From Fibrobacterota bacterium (GTDB lineage Bacteria > Fibrobacterota > Chitinivibrionia > Chitinivibrionales > Chitinispirillaceae): DNA of 64,000 bases. The stretch is taken from NCBI GenBank assembly GCA_023436205.1, contig JAEZKC010000002.1, positions 1 through 64,000 on the forward strand, read 5' to 3'. Positions 27,142-35,875 of the stretch are shown here, piece after piece (positions within the stretch are counted from its first letter, which is position 1; every line of letters starts with the position of its first letter). The notes beneath the pieces were generated by a model, which did not search any database, was not told the DNA's origin, and saw nothing but the letters and a program-made list of their open reading frames with translations. A program made the translations under genes and the position numbers.

Positions 27142-28362
27142 TCAAACAGTTCTGAGCGCTTCGGCTGGCTTCAGCTTCAGAGCCCTGATGGCGGGATACA
27201 CCGCCGAAAGTACCGCCACTACCACCACCATAATCCCCAAAACCGGATACATGGTCCAGGGAATATATGGATAAAGCACCTCCCCTACTCCAAACTCCCG
27301 CAACCCTTCCGCAAAAATGCCCAGATTGATTCCGGTGCGGGACAGAACGGTCAACGTAAGTGCCGCCAGAGCCATTCCCACCAATGCACCTGTAACGGAA
27401 AGGGCGATTGTCTCCAGAACAATCATGGAAAACAGTGTTTTATGCTTCATTCCAACAGCCATAAGCATCCCAAGCTCTCTTCTTCGCTCCAGCACCACCA
27501 TGAGCATGGTATTTATAATCCCGAAAGCCAGAGCAAGCAGAATCACCAGCATAAAAATGTAAAGTGAAAGCGACATGGTCTGGGACATGAATGCCAGCTC
27601 CGGAGCCAGCTCTTTCCAGGTTTCGATTCTCATTTCCGGGACCCAGGATTTCACCTGAGCAAGGGTGGTATCGAGTGCTTTCAGATCTGTAAACAATACC
27701 GCCACCTGCTGGAAATGAAGTTCTGTCTCCAGAAGAGTACTGAGGTCCTGGGCCTGCACAAAGACAGTGGTTCGGTCAAACTCTGTGGAGGGAGTGCGAT
27801 AGAGGCCGCTTATGCGGAAAGCCCCTCCGGTAATAGTGCCCTGTGCATTCTGAAATGTAAGGACGATTCTCGATCCGACCCGAAGATCAAGCCTTTTGGC
27901 AAGCTCCTGTCCCACAACCGCTTCATTGCCTCTATCACCACCGAAGTAGCTGCCCTTTACAATTGATTCATCTATTATGCTCAGTGTCTTTTCCTTTTGA
28001 GGAATAATTCCGTAAATGTCTACTCCCAGAGCGGTTTTTGGCGAGGAAGCCATGGCACTGACAATTATGCGGGGAGCAGCGGCCACCACCTGAGGAAGAG
28101 AATCAAAACGCTGTACCAACCCCTGAGCATCGGGAACATAATATTTGACATCCCGATCATCTCTGAAACGGGGATTTGATATCTGTAAATGGAAAGTGCG
28201 GGTGCGTACAATGGTTTCTACCATTTGTTCGGCCATACCATAGGAAACAGATGATGCCAGAAGACCGCCCAAAAGCCCCAGCGCAATGGCGGTCATGATA
28301 ATCAGACTGCGAAGCTTGTTTCTCCAGATATTTTTCCAGGCCATCGAAAAGAGCATTTTCAT
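27142..28362 (-). CDS. FtsX/LolE-type ABC permease (second of pair)
   Basis: A 406-residue permease with an N-terminal transmembrane helix (MAWKNIWRNK, then a hydrophobic helix), a MacB-type periplasmic core domain of about 220 residues, and three transmembrane helices near residues 270-400. The ERRRELGMLMAVGM coupling helix precedes transmembrane helix 3. It pairs with the adjacent permease (three bases apart) as an asymmetric LolCE-like dimer. Substrate is unknown; lipoprotein or lipid release from the inner membrane is the family precedent. Confidence 0.88.
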   Translation of the reverse strand: MKMLFSMAWKNIWRNKLRSLIIMTAIALGLLGGLLASSVSYGMAEQMVETIVRTRTFHLQISNPRFRDDRDVKYYVPDAQGLVQRFDSLPQVVAAAPRIIVSAMASSPKTALGVDIYGIIPQKEKTLSIIDESIVKGSYFGGDRGNEAVVGQELAKRLDLRVGSRIVLTFQNAQGTITGGAFRISGLYRTPSTEFDRTTVFVQAQDLSTLLETELHFQQVAVLFTDLKALDTTLAQVKSWVPEMRIETWKELAPELAFMSQTMSLSLYIFMLVILLALAFGIINTMLMVVLERRRELGMLMAVGMKHKTLFSMIVLETIALSVTGALVGMALAALTLTVLSRTGINLGIFAEGLREFGVGEVLYPYIPWTMYPVLGIMVVVVAVLSAVYPAIRALKLKPAEALRTV

Positions 28363-28365
28363 ATT

Positions 28366-29586
28366 TCAGGCCCTCAATTCCTTAGATACCTGAAGCCTGG
28401 TAATTGACCACAGGGGATAGATACAGGCAACGATGGATAGTACAAATACCACTATGCCCTGATTGATGAAAAGCGATGGTTCCACCAGAAACGGCAGAAT
28501 CGGATCATAACCGTATTGACGGATGGCTTCAGCGGCATCACCGGTAAGCGGAATGGGATTGGCGCGCATATAAAGCAGAACGGGAAGGGAGACAAGCATT
28601 CCGGCCAGGGTTCCCAGCATGCTGATCACCAAAGTTTCGATCAGAACCGTGAGGCTGAGAAGCTTCGGTTTCATGCCGATGGAAACCATTATGGCAAACT
28701 CTTTCCGTCTCTCGGCTGTCATCATCATAACTGTGCCGAAAATGCCAAAACCTATAACCAGGTAAAGTATTCCCAGCATGATCAGCCCGCCAGAATTGTC
28801 AAGTTCGATGGATTGCACAAGCTCCGGAAGCATTTCCCGCCACGTGAGGACATCATAGCCATCTGCAAACAGTTCCTGAAGGCTGGTTTTGATTCTGTCG
28901 AGCTGATCCGGTTTTTCGATCATAACCGCCACAGATGTAACTCGCGAGGGCATGGAAAAGAACCACTGAGCAGTATCTAATGAAAGGTAAACCATACTGT
29001 TATCAAGCTCAGGAAGAGGCAGATCGACAATTCCGGTAATGGGAAATGCACCAGCTGCACTCATTCCATAAAAGCCCTGGCTCAATAAAATGAGAGTGTC
29101 TCCCAGATCGGCATTGAGATAGTCTGCAAGACCGCTGGCCACCATGGCACCCTGAGCGTCGCTGTCGAGATAGTGACCCTTTACCACCTTGTTTTCGATA
29201 TCGTTCATGCCGGCTTCCGCCTTAGGATCGATACCGGTGACCACCACGCCCTTTGTTTTATCTCCCGAGGAAGCCAGTGCGAAAGATTCCAACCTGGGTA
29301 CAACGGAAACAACCCCCTCGATACGGGATGCCTTTTGCAAAAGTGAAGAGTCCAGTTCCATACTGTTGTCAAGACTTCTGGAATCCCAGTAGCCCGCCCC
29401 CTGCACTTGCAGAAAACCTGTGTAAATTTTAAGGGTGTTGGTGATCATGTGTTCGTAGGTACCAAGTTGCATAGAACGGATGAAGAGGACCAGAATCACC
29501 GCGAAAAACACCGAACCCATGGTGATAAGTGTGCGGTGACGGTTACGCCACAGATTGCGCCAGGCAAGCACGAGATAAACGAACAT
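28366..29586 (-). CDS. FtsX/LolC-type ABC permease (first of pair)
   Basis: A 406-residue permease with the same plan as its neighbour: LAWRNLWRNRHRT start, a transmembrane helix, a periplasmic domain, the ERRKEFAIMVSIGM coupling helix and three C-terminal helices. The two share length and motifs but differ widely in sequence, so the transporter is probably a heterodimer. It follows the LolA-like gene by three bases, implying strict co-expression. Confidence 0.88.
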   Translation of the reverse strand: MFVYLVLAWRNLWRNRHRTLITMGSVFFAVILVLFIRSMQLGTYEHMITNTLKIYTGFLQVQGAGYWDSRSLDNSMELDSSLLQKASRIEGVVSVVPRLESFALASSGDKTKGVVVTGIDPKAEAGMNDIENKVVKGHYLDSDAQGAMVASGLADYLNADLGDTLILLSQGFYGMSAAGAFPITGIVDLPLPELDNSMVYLSLDTAQWFFSMPSRVTSVAVMIEKPDQLDRIKTSLQELFADGYDVLTWREMLPELVQSIELDNSGGLIMLGILYLVIGFGIFGTVMMMTAERRKEFAIMVSIGMKPKLLSLTVLIETLVISMLGTLAGMLVSLPVLLYMRANPIPLTGDAAEAIRQYGYDPILPFLVEPSLFINQGIVVFVLSIVACIYPLWSITRLQVSKELRA

Positions 29587-29589
29587 GAG

Positions 29590-30333
29590 CTACTGTATCC
29601 GTTTCATATTCTGCTGGGAAAAGAAACTGTTATCAATGGGAATATTGAATTGCACGTCGAGGTAGCGCATTTCGGTGCGGTGCCCCGGTTTATCAAGTGG
29701 TTCCATGACCAGATGCGTGGGAATGAGGCGCCCGCCCATTTCCTTGACCTCACTGAGAGTCATGACATTGACCAGTGCACCAGTTTCATCATAGAATTCA
29801 GACCTTCGTTGAATGTAGTCTTTTTTGGTAATGACAGTGATCACCTTATCCCACACAACAGGTGCATTGGGTTTTGGAATCATTTGGATTTTCCAGGCCT
29901 CCTGGCCATCTATAGTAGTATCCCCCAGAAAAGAGTGTTCGTAATCATCCACCACCGAAGCTTCCCTGACAAGGTCATCATTGGTGAAATCGGAACCCAT
30001 CCATGACTGCATCATCATTGAGGGGGGAATTTTGACTACTCTCTGAATGTTTGGGACCCACTGCCAGACCTCATTGCCCCGTTTCAAGAAAGCGGTCCCC
30101 CTGTCTCGGGCCGGAGCCAGGATGTAGATCATAGCATACTGGTCCCCTTTGCTGTAGGAGCGGATTGAGAGCTCCCGAGTCCAATTGGGACGAACGATGT
30201 TCATGGTAAGCTCAATGCGGCTGGTTTCACCCCTGAAAAGGCTGTCGGCACGCTGAACCACTTCACGGGCACTCTGGGCCAGTGCGAATTGATAAATTAA
30301 CAAAACAGACAGAGCCATATATTTAAGCTGCAT
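29590..30333 (-). CDS. Periplasmic LolA-like outer-membrane lipoprotein-sorting protein
   Basis: A 247-residue protein with a signal peptide (MQLKYMALSVLLIYQFALAQS) and the LolA-like/DUF4292-type half-barrel: ADSLFRGETSRIELTM, DRGTAFLKRGNEVWQW and MMQSWMGSDFTNDDLV, then a WKIQMIPKP strand. Proteins of this type, annotated as outer membrane lipoprotein-sorting proteins, are usually encoded beside MacB-like or RND-like transporters. It is probably the periplasmic carrier between the permease pair and the barrel protein encoded in the same operon. It is the promoter-proximal gene. Confidence 0.82.
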   Translation of the reverse strand: MQLKYMALSVLLIYQFALAQSAREVVQRADSLFRGETSRIELTMNIVRPNWTRELSIRSYSKGDQYAMIYILAPARDRGTAFLKRGNEVWQWVPNIQRVVKIPPSMMMQSWMGSDFTNDDLVREASVVDDYEHSFLGDTTIDGQEAWKIQMIPKPNAPVVWDKVITVITKKDYIQRRSEFYDETGALVNVMTLSEVKEMGGRLIPTHLVMEPLDKPGHRTEMRYLDVQFNIPIDNSFFSQQNMKRIQ

Positions 30334-30370
30334 ACGACCTCCTCATAACAACATAAAACATCAGCATTCA

Positions 30371-30406
30371 AGATGCAAGTTTTGGCCTCAGCAACTTCAT
30401 GCATCT
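30371..30406. repeat. Imperfect inverted repeat between prepilin and Lol-like operons
   Basis: AGATGCA (30371-30377) pairs with TGCATCT (30400-30406), and AGTT/AACT pair inside with small bulges. It lies between the stop of the large prepilin-like gene and the start of the LolA-like gene. Without a T run it may be a weak terminator or an mRNA-end hairpin. Confidence 0.4.
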
Positions 30407-30412
30407 GTCATT

Positions 30413-31933
30413 TTAAAACAGGCTTCCTTCCGCCCAATCAGTAAATTGTAGAACCCACAGCCCGGCACTTGTTTTTACACTGGGGAATCCTGGAGGCTGC
30501 AGAGAACTTATAAGGCGGGAATCATGCTGATTTTTGATAAACCCCATGCAACCACCAACGGGATTACCTGTGCTGCTTGTGGCAGTGGGATATCGCCAAG
30601 CCTTTAGAATATGGTTACCCGTCAATTTGAGACTGTAGTTGCACTGTCGATCGGTATCCCAGTATTCGGTAGCCTGCCAGCCATTACCGGATTCCACCGC
30701 CAGAATGGAGGCATTGATATCCAAAGTGCCATTGCCGCCATTTATGTTAAGCAACCGGCCGCTGCCGTCTCCACCCCACTGCTTGTACCACTGATTATTG
30801 AACCTGATGTCTTTGCCGGATACAAGCCCTAGAACGTTACGGGAGTCGGATGGAACTGTCCCGGTAGCCTGATTGTAGTCGGAATAGGTGATATCTCCCA
30901 CCGGCATGATGCTCTTTCCATAGGTGGTGGCCACAGTAGTAGCTCCCTGCAGCGTTCCAAGTACATTGAGATTATTCCGGGAGATAAATACAGCACCTGC
31001 GGGATTGGAATAGGTCTGTTCCTTTAACACCCCACCCTGGCGATAATGATAGACTGCCTGAGGTTGCCCGTTTACAAGTTTAAATTCCAGTGTAGGGCGA
31101 TAACTGCTGTAGGATTCTCCGTTGTCATCGGATACCGGTAGAAGAACCCTTGCTGAATTGCTCTGAAGATCGGAGGAGGTGAGGCCGACCGGAATATCGA
31201 TTTTCTCCTGGCTGCCTCTGTATTCATCAAGAAAAATACGATCTAACTGTGTAACGGGGTTGTAATCGTTAAAATTGAGCTGTACGCCAAAGTCGTAATT
31301 GTTATTATGATGAGCCCCGGTTCCGTAGTGTTCCCCAAACGGTGAAGCAACCGTGACCAGTCCGTTTTTGAAAAGCACCTGATTATCGCTTCCGGGGCGG
31401 CTGAAAGAGCTGATTTCGATATAGGTGTTCATGTGAAATCTGCCTTCGAAGGTGCGTCGGTAAAAGCCACCCCAGTTGTTATGACCACTGTAAACATCAT
31501 CGAAAAAAGTGGAATACTGACCGAATGTGCCGGGTTTGGTTCGCCAGGTGACCCGTTTGCGGAAGGTATTCTGGTCGAGGCTACCGCCATCGAACGCCTG
31601 AGAGATAATTTCGACCCAAACGGCACCGGTGCTGTCGGTTGAGGAAGAAAGTGCGACATCCACCATCAATCCGTTTACAGATAAAGAGGAGGAGAAAGGA
31701 TAAAGTGTACCGCTGGCAGGAATGACATTCACCCCTCTAAGCCACCTTGCCCCCATGAGTGCTCCTGTTTCGGCTGCGAGAAAAGCCCGGTCATCATCAA
31801 GCACATCAACTTCGTTATTGACCCCGGAGGCCACAACCGAAAGTAAACTAACTCCGGATATGCCCACCAGAAGCGCAAATACCAGAGTTCCTACCAGTGT
31901 TGATCCTTTTTGTTGATTTTTCAGTTTCGGCAT
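30413..31933 (-). CDS. Large prepilin-like protein (PilX/GspK-like tip subunit)
   Basis: A 506-residue protein with a type III prepilin-like signal: a short basic leader, Gly at the predicted cut, then STLVGTLVFALLVGISG. The position that is Glu+5 in major pilins is Gly, as in GspK-type minor subunits that sit at the fibre tip. The long C-terminal part is Gly/Asn/Tyr-rich and probably a beta-structured surface domain. Its start overlaps the preceding prepilin gene by 13 bases, with GGAGG upstream. It is the last and largest of three co-transcribed pilin-like genes. Confidence 0.7.
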   Translation of the reverse strand: MPKLKNQQKGSTLVGTLVFALLVGISGVSLLSVVASGVNNEVDVLDDDRAFLAAETGALMGARWLRGVNVIPASGTLYPFSSSLSVNGLMVDVALSSSTDSTGAVWVEIISQAFDGGSLDQNTFRKRVTWRTKPGTFGQYSTFFDDVYSGHNNWGGFYRRTFEGRFHMNTYIEISSFSRPGSDNQVLFKNGLVTVASPFGEHYGTGAHHNNNYDFGVQLNFNDYNPVTQLDRIFLDEYRGSQEKIDIPVGLTSSDLQSNSARVLLPVSDDNGESYSSYRPTLEFKLVNGQPQAVYHYRQGGVLKEQTYSNPAGAVFISRNNLNVLGTLQGATTVATTYGKSIMPVGDITYSDYNQATGTVPSDSRNVLGLVSGKDIRFNNQWYKQWGGDGSGRLLNINGGNGTLDINASILAVESGNGWQATEYWDTDRQCNYSLKLTGNHILKAWRYPTATSSTGNPVGGCMGFIKNQHDSRLISSLQPPGFPSVKTSAGLWVLQFTDWAEGSLF

Positions 31934-32439
31934 TGGTACATGCCTCCCTTCCCTTCATACCTCAGTAAATCGTCACCGGAAAAAGCATTAAGATTTAATT
32001 CCAGAGATATGGATTTTCTGCCTGGATCGAGAGTGAAACAACTGCCACTGGCCAAAAGCACTGGTTCTGTTCCCACATAAAAGTCTTGCCAGTGGCCATT
32101 GACAAATTCCTGCAGCCTTCCATTATTTATTCTGAAGGCCTTGACAAGCCCTCCGGAATTCTCAAGGATTTGAATACTTTCACACGAGAGCAGTGCATAG
32201 GTGGAATCGGGACGCCTTGACTCGGCTGATGATAAAACCATACTGCCGGAGCGCACCTGACGACCTATTTCTAGAGAGACAATGTCGGAAAGTGTATGAA
32301 GCCGGGAACGAGTTAACGCCTGACTGAATTCCCTATTGTACATGGAATAGACAGTTGCGCCGACTGTGACCAGAATAGACATGATAAGCGATGTCACAAC
32401 CACTTCAACCAGAGTTACACCTTTATTATCCGTTTTCAT
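31921..32439 (-). CDS. Prepilin-like protein (PilW/GspJ-like)
   Basis: A 172-residue protein with a textbook prepilin leader: MKTDNKG cut before VTLVEVVVTSLIMSIL, with Glu at +5. The mature part has the LHTLSDIVSLEIGRQVRSG segment seen in PilW/GspJ minor pilins. The chosen ATG overlaps the stop of the previous prepilin gene (ATGA); an in-frame ATG 15 bases earlier is less likely. Assembled by an inner-membrane type IV pilus or type II secretion machine whose genes are not in this window. Confidence 0.8.
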   Translation of the reverse strand: MKTDNKGVTLVEVVVTSLIMSILVTVGATVYSMYNREFSQALTRSRLHTLSDIVSLEIGRQVRSGSMVLSSAESRRPDSTYALLSCESIQILENSGGLVKAFRINNGRLQEFVNGHWQDFYVGTEPVLLASGSCFTLDPGRKSISLELNLNAFSGDDLLRYEGKGGMYQCRN

Positions 32440-32849
32440 AGCTGGGTGATCCATTTGGTAAGATGAATGGATTGTACGCTTTGCGGTTCAGGCCACTGCA
32501 CCTGAATCGCCACTTCTTTGTAAGGTACAGAAACGCTGTTAAGACCTGAGATCAGCCGTTCTTCGGAAACAGAGATGGTTACTGTTCCATAAAGCTCATT
32601 TCCCGCTCTTTTATCGATAATAACCGCAGCGGTGTCTCCCTTGAGGTTTACATAATTAGAAAAATGGTAAGCTCTGCTTTCGAAGCAGGAATCGATAACA
32701 GTTCGGGCGCGCCTTCGGTGAGCATCTTCGGAAGTGATCTCGTTTGACTTGCGCACCAGACTCACCACAATGATGGTAAGCAGAGCAACAATGACTGCAG
32801 ATACCAGCAGTTCGACAATGGTGTACCCCTTCTTGTCTGGCCCAGCCAT
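32436..32849 (-). CDS. Prepilin-like protein (PilV/GspI-like)
   Basis: A 137-residue protein with a prepilin leader MAGPDKKG followed by YTIVELLVSAVIVALL, Glu at +5, and a small C-terminal head. ATG 32849 is chosen because GGAGGAAA lies just upstream; an earlier in-frame start at 32885 would spoil the leader. It is the first gene of a three-gene overlapping set, divergent from the DUF1328 gene. The order small, medium, large matches GspI-GspJ-GspK or PilV-PilW-PilX sets. Confidence 0.78.
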   Translation of the reverse strand: MAGPDKKGYTIVELLVSAVIVALLTIIVVSLVRKSNEITSEDAHRRRARTVIDSCFESRAYHFSNYVNLKGDTAAVIIDKRAGNELYGTVTISVSEERLISGLNSVSVPYKEVAIQVQWPEPQSVQSIHLTKWITQL

Positions 32850-33010
32850 GATTTCCTCCGGGTTAAGCCCTTCACATTTTTCCATACCCGAAATATCAAT
32901 GCAACGGGGATGCCATCCCTTTTGACAAGATTTTCTTTGAATTTAGATATCTATCTCACCTCAACCGTAATCATTTATAAAGTGCATAAAACAGAAACCA
33001 AGGAGGGTTT

Positions 33011-33166
33011 ATGCTGGTATGGGCCATAGTTTTCCTGGTCGTGGCACTTATTGCAGGAGTTCTGGGGTTTGGGGGTGTATCCAGCGCCAGTGCCGGTGTT
33101 GCCAAGGTGCTCTTTTTCATCTTTCTCATTCTTTTTGTAATCTCTTTACTGGGCCAAATTCTCTAG
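33011..33166 (+). CDS. DUF1328 (UPF0391, YtjA-like) membrane peptide
   Basis: A 51-residue protein made of two hydrophobic helices around a Gly/Ser/Ala hinge: MLVWAIVFLVVALIAGVLGF, then GGVSSASAG, then a second helix. This is the DUF1328 family, small inner-membrane proteins of unknown or stress-related role. AGGAGG lies just upstream. It precedes the SIR2-like gene by eight bases, so the two may be co-translated. Confidence 0.88.
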   Translation: MLVWAIVFLVVALIAGVLGFGGVSSASAGVAKVLFFIFLILFVISLLGQIL

Positions 33167-33174
33167 GGCCCGCC

Positions 33175-34098
33175 ATGAAGCGGTTTCGGCGGGTTTTCGT
33201 TCTGGGCGCTGGCTTCAGCAAAGCATTCTGCCCGGATATGCCGGTGATCTCAGATCTCTCCCATCTGCTATTTGAATCTGGCACCGGGGAGGACTATGCT
33301 GAGCTGCGCACTTTTGCCCGCAGGTATTACAGGGCAAGCAACAACTCGGAGGAAACCCACGACATTGAAAACATTGCCACCGTTATCCTTACAAAGCAGA
33401 TTTTTAAAAATGATGTGGAAATGCACCGCTACCGCATTCTTCGACACCAGCTGCTGAAAATGATCCATCAGCAGACAAGAGATCACACCATGAGCGCCAA
33501 AAAAGCAACATCCCTCACCGAATTTGTGCATTTCTGCAGAGAAAGCGACTCACTACTTATCACCTTTAACTACGATCTGCTGGTGGAATCCTGTGCGGAC
33601 GTCTCCTACGGTATAGTGAACAGCTACCAGCCCTGCAGCCCACTGTCAGGCCACACTACAGATTACATAAAGCTTCACGGATCCCTCAACTGGTACCGGG
33701 CAAAGGGGGCAGAACGCACCGACATCAATTCGGTTTACCGTGTTGATGCGAATGACGAACATTTCTCTATCCACCAGTCGGATATCCCTGTTTTCATCCC
33801 CATGGCCCATTCCAAAGGAGCTTTTCTTAACGGCACGCTTTTCAGCACACTCTGGGCACAGGCCATTCATTATCTGGAACAGGCAAGCCAGATAGTACTA
33901 ATCGGCTACAGTTTTCCGCCAAGTGACATCGAAAATCTCTATTTTTTCCTGAATTTCAAAGAAAAGATAGAGAGAATAGTAGTATTTTTCAAGGATCATC
34001 ATGACAGGCGCTTTGAGCGACTGGGATATATTTTCGGACGGAATACTGTTTTGAATCTGGATGCAGCAGAATATGTCAGACACGAATACCTTTATTAG
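33175..34098 (+). CDS. SIR2-like domain protein
   Basis: A 307-residue single-domain protein of the SIR2-like (SIR2_2) class. Visible are the NAD-binding GAGFS at residues 10-14, LITFNYDLLVE with the catalytic-type Asn near 125, IKLHGSLNW with the key His near 165, and a C-terminal IGYSFPPSD dinucleotide motif. Proteins of this class include NAD-cleaving defence effectors, but those usually carry a second sensor domain, absent here. It begins eight bases after the DUF1328 gene and overlaps the next gene by 26 bases. Function in this context is unknown. Confidence 0.8.
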   Translation: MKRFRRVFVLGAGFSKAFCPDMPVISDLSHLLFESGTGEDYAELRTFARRYYRASNNSEETHDIENIATVILTKQIFKNDVEMHRYRILRHQLLKMIHQQTRDHTMSAKKATSLTEFVHFCRESDSLLITFNYDLLVESCADVSYGIVNSYQPCSPLSGHTTDYIKLHGSLNWYRAKGAERTDINSVYRVDANDEHFSIHQSDIPVFIPMAHSKGAFLNGTLFSTLWAQAIHYLEQASQIVLIGYSFPPSDIENLYFFLNFKEKIERIVVFFKDHHDRRFERLGYIFGRNTVLNLDAAEYVRHEYLY

Positions 34099-34909
34099 AA
34101 ACAACTTCGCAAACAGTTTTTTATTGATACTTTCCCTACTTTTACTGGGAGCTGATGCCCAGTGGCGGCGGCTTGAACCGGGCATGGAACTTGGTATTTT
34201 CAATTCACCTCTTTATGGCGACAGTGTGAAAGCGGAGGTCAGAGTCCTGCGGATAGATCCCGGTACTCACGAACTCCTTCTTTTTAACGCCAGTAATCCT
34301 TCACAAGACAAGGCTCTCACTCCACGAGAATGGGCGGGCAAGGAGAAACTGACGGCTGTGATCAATGCCGCCATGTACCAGACCGATTACAGAAGCAGTG
34401 TTTCACTGATGAAAACCCGGGGGCATGTTAACAATCCCCGACTGTCAAAAGACAAGTCAGTTCTGGTTTTTGATCCCCTGAAACGGAATACAAAACCGGT
34501 TCGCATCGTAGATCTTCAGTGTGACAATTTTCAAGCGATAAAACCCGCATACGGATCTTTTGTGCAATCGATCCGAATGCTGTCCTGTGAAGGGAAAAAT
34601 GTCTGGCAACCCAGCGAAAGGCGCTGGAGTATCGCCGCAGTAGGTCTTGACAACAAAGGAAAGCTGCTTTTCATGCACACCTCTACCCCTCATTCCGTTT
34701 CTGAATTCATAGACATAATAAAAAAGCTGCCCATCGGAATCGAACGCGCAATGTACATGGAGGGTGGTTCACCAGCGCAGCTTTTCATTCAAAGCCGAAG
34801 TGACACACTTGAGTATACCGGTAATTATGCCGCCTCAGCACAACCACTTCCAAATGTACTTGGAATCAGAAAGCGTCAGTTGCAAAATAGAAAAGGAGCG
34901 ATTAAATGA
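34073..34909 (+). CDS. Secreted phosphodiester glycosidase-like (NAGPA/DUF2233) protein
   Basis: A 278-residue protein with an N-terminal hydrophobic signal (FLLILSLLLLGADA). The NAGPA-domain blocks are present: AVINAAMYQTDYRSSVSLM, a central SERRWSIAAVGLD and the C-terminal MYMEGGSPAQLFI, where the GG-S/P-A motif is the family signature. Family members cleave phosphodiester-linked sugars or act in envelope/exopolysaccharide metabolism. No ribosome site is visible, and the start lies within the SIR2-like gene, so translation is probably coupled. It overlaps the next gene as ATGA. Confidence 0.75.
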   Translation: MSDTNTFIRNNFANSFLLILSLLLLGADAQWRRLEPGMELGIFNSPLYGDSVKAEVRVLRIDPGTHELLLFNASNPSQDKALTPREWAGKEKLTAVINAAMYQTDYRSSVSLMKTRGHVNNPRLSKDKSVLVFDPLKRNTKPVRIVDLQCDNFQAIKPAYGSFVQSIRMLSCEGKNVWQPSERRWSIAAVGLDNKGKLLFMHTSTPHSVSEFIDIIKKLPIGIERAMYMEGGSPAQLFIQSRSDTLEYTGNYAASAQPLPNVLGIRKRQLQNRKGAIK

Positions 34910-35631
34910 AAGCCCTCATAGCTGCAGCAGCAGTTTTTTTATCAACAGTAACTGCATACGGTTTTGAAACCGACACAGTTTCCACCAGCCAGGGTAACCT
35001 TGCCATAAGCTGCCTTGGCCATGCTTCGCTTATGCTTTCCTTTAAAGGTCTGGTGATCTATGTGGACCCGGTCACTGCGCAGGCTGACTACTCCGAACTT
35101 CCCAAAGCGGACATTGTACTTATCACCCACCACCATCAGGATCACTTCGATACCAGTGCCATTAATCAGACAAGAAAACAGGGTACCAAAATCGTTATGA
35201 CTGAAAAATGCCGGGAGCTTGCCGCTGTAAATGATGCTAAAATTATGGAAAACGGTGATAGCCACGAAATCGGCTCCATGGAAATTCAGGCGGTCCCAGC
35301 CTATAACATTAGGCATAAGCGACCCGACGGGACCCCCTTTCATCCCAAAGGAGAGGGCAATGGCTATGTCCTGACTATTGCAGATAAACGGATCTACATA
35401 GCCGGTGATACCGAAAACATCCCGGAAATGAAAAATCTCAAGAGTATAGATATAGCATTCCTGCCAATGAATCTGCCCTACACCATGACACCGGCAATGG
35501 CTGCAAACGCCACACTTATGTTCAGGCCGAAGGTGGTTTACCCCTACCATTATGGAAAAACCAACCCCCACAAGCTCAGAGAGGAGCTGCATGAGGAGCC
35601 TGGAATTGAGGTGCGGGTACGCCGGTTCTGA
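34906..35631 (+). CDS. Periplasmic metallo-beta-lactamase-fold hydrolase (UlaG-like)
   Basis: A 241-residue protein with a signal peptide (MKALIAAAAVFLSTVTAYG) and a metallo-beta-lactamase fold of the UlaG/YtnP type. GHASLML is followed by the metal motif THHHQDHFD near residue 75, an IAGDTE motif near 165, and YPYHYG near the end. Such enzymes hydrolyse lactones or phosphodiesters; the substrate is unknown. The ATG overlaps the previous stop, closing the plus-strand group that begins with DUF1328. Confidence 0.85.
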   Translation: MKALIAAAAVFLSTVTAYGFETDTVSTSQGNLAISCLGHASLMLSFKGLVIYVDPVTAQADYSELPKADIVLITHHHQDHFDTSAINQTRKQGTKIVMTEKCRELAAVNDAKIMENGDSHEIGSMEIQAVPAYNIRHKRPDGTPFHPKGEGNGYVLTIADKRIYIAGDTENIPEMKNLKSIDIAFLPMNLPYTMTPAMAANATLMFRPKVVYPYHYGKTNPHKLREELHEEPGIEVRVRRF

Positions 35632-35875
35632 TTACATTCAATAGACAGCATGAATCTTTGCACATTCGGAAAAGGAAAAAAAAGTGTGCTTTCTGTTTTT
35701 TTTCGTGCTTGCGATGTGAAAAAGTACTTATTTTTCCCATCTTGGCCGGTTAATTTCTTAAGTAAACAAAAATAGAGATTACCGTTTGTGATCAGGATCG
35801 CAATCAGACGTTTTTAAACCAGCTGTTCTTAACAGAGCTGAATACCCGGGAACTCACCCTTAAGAAAGGAAAAAG

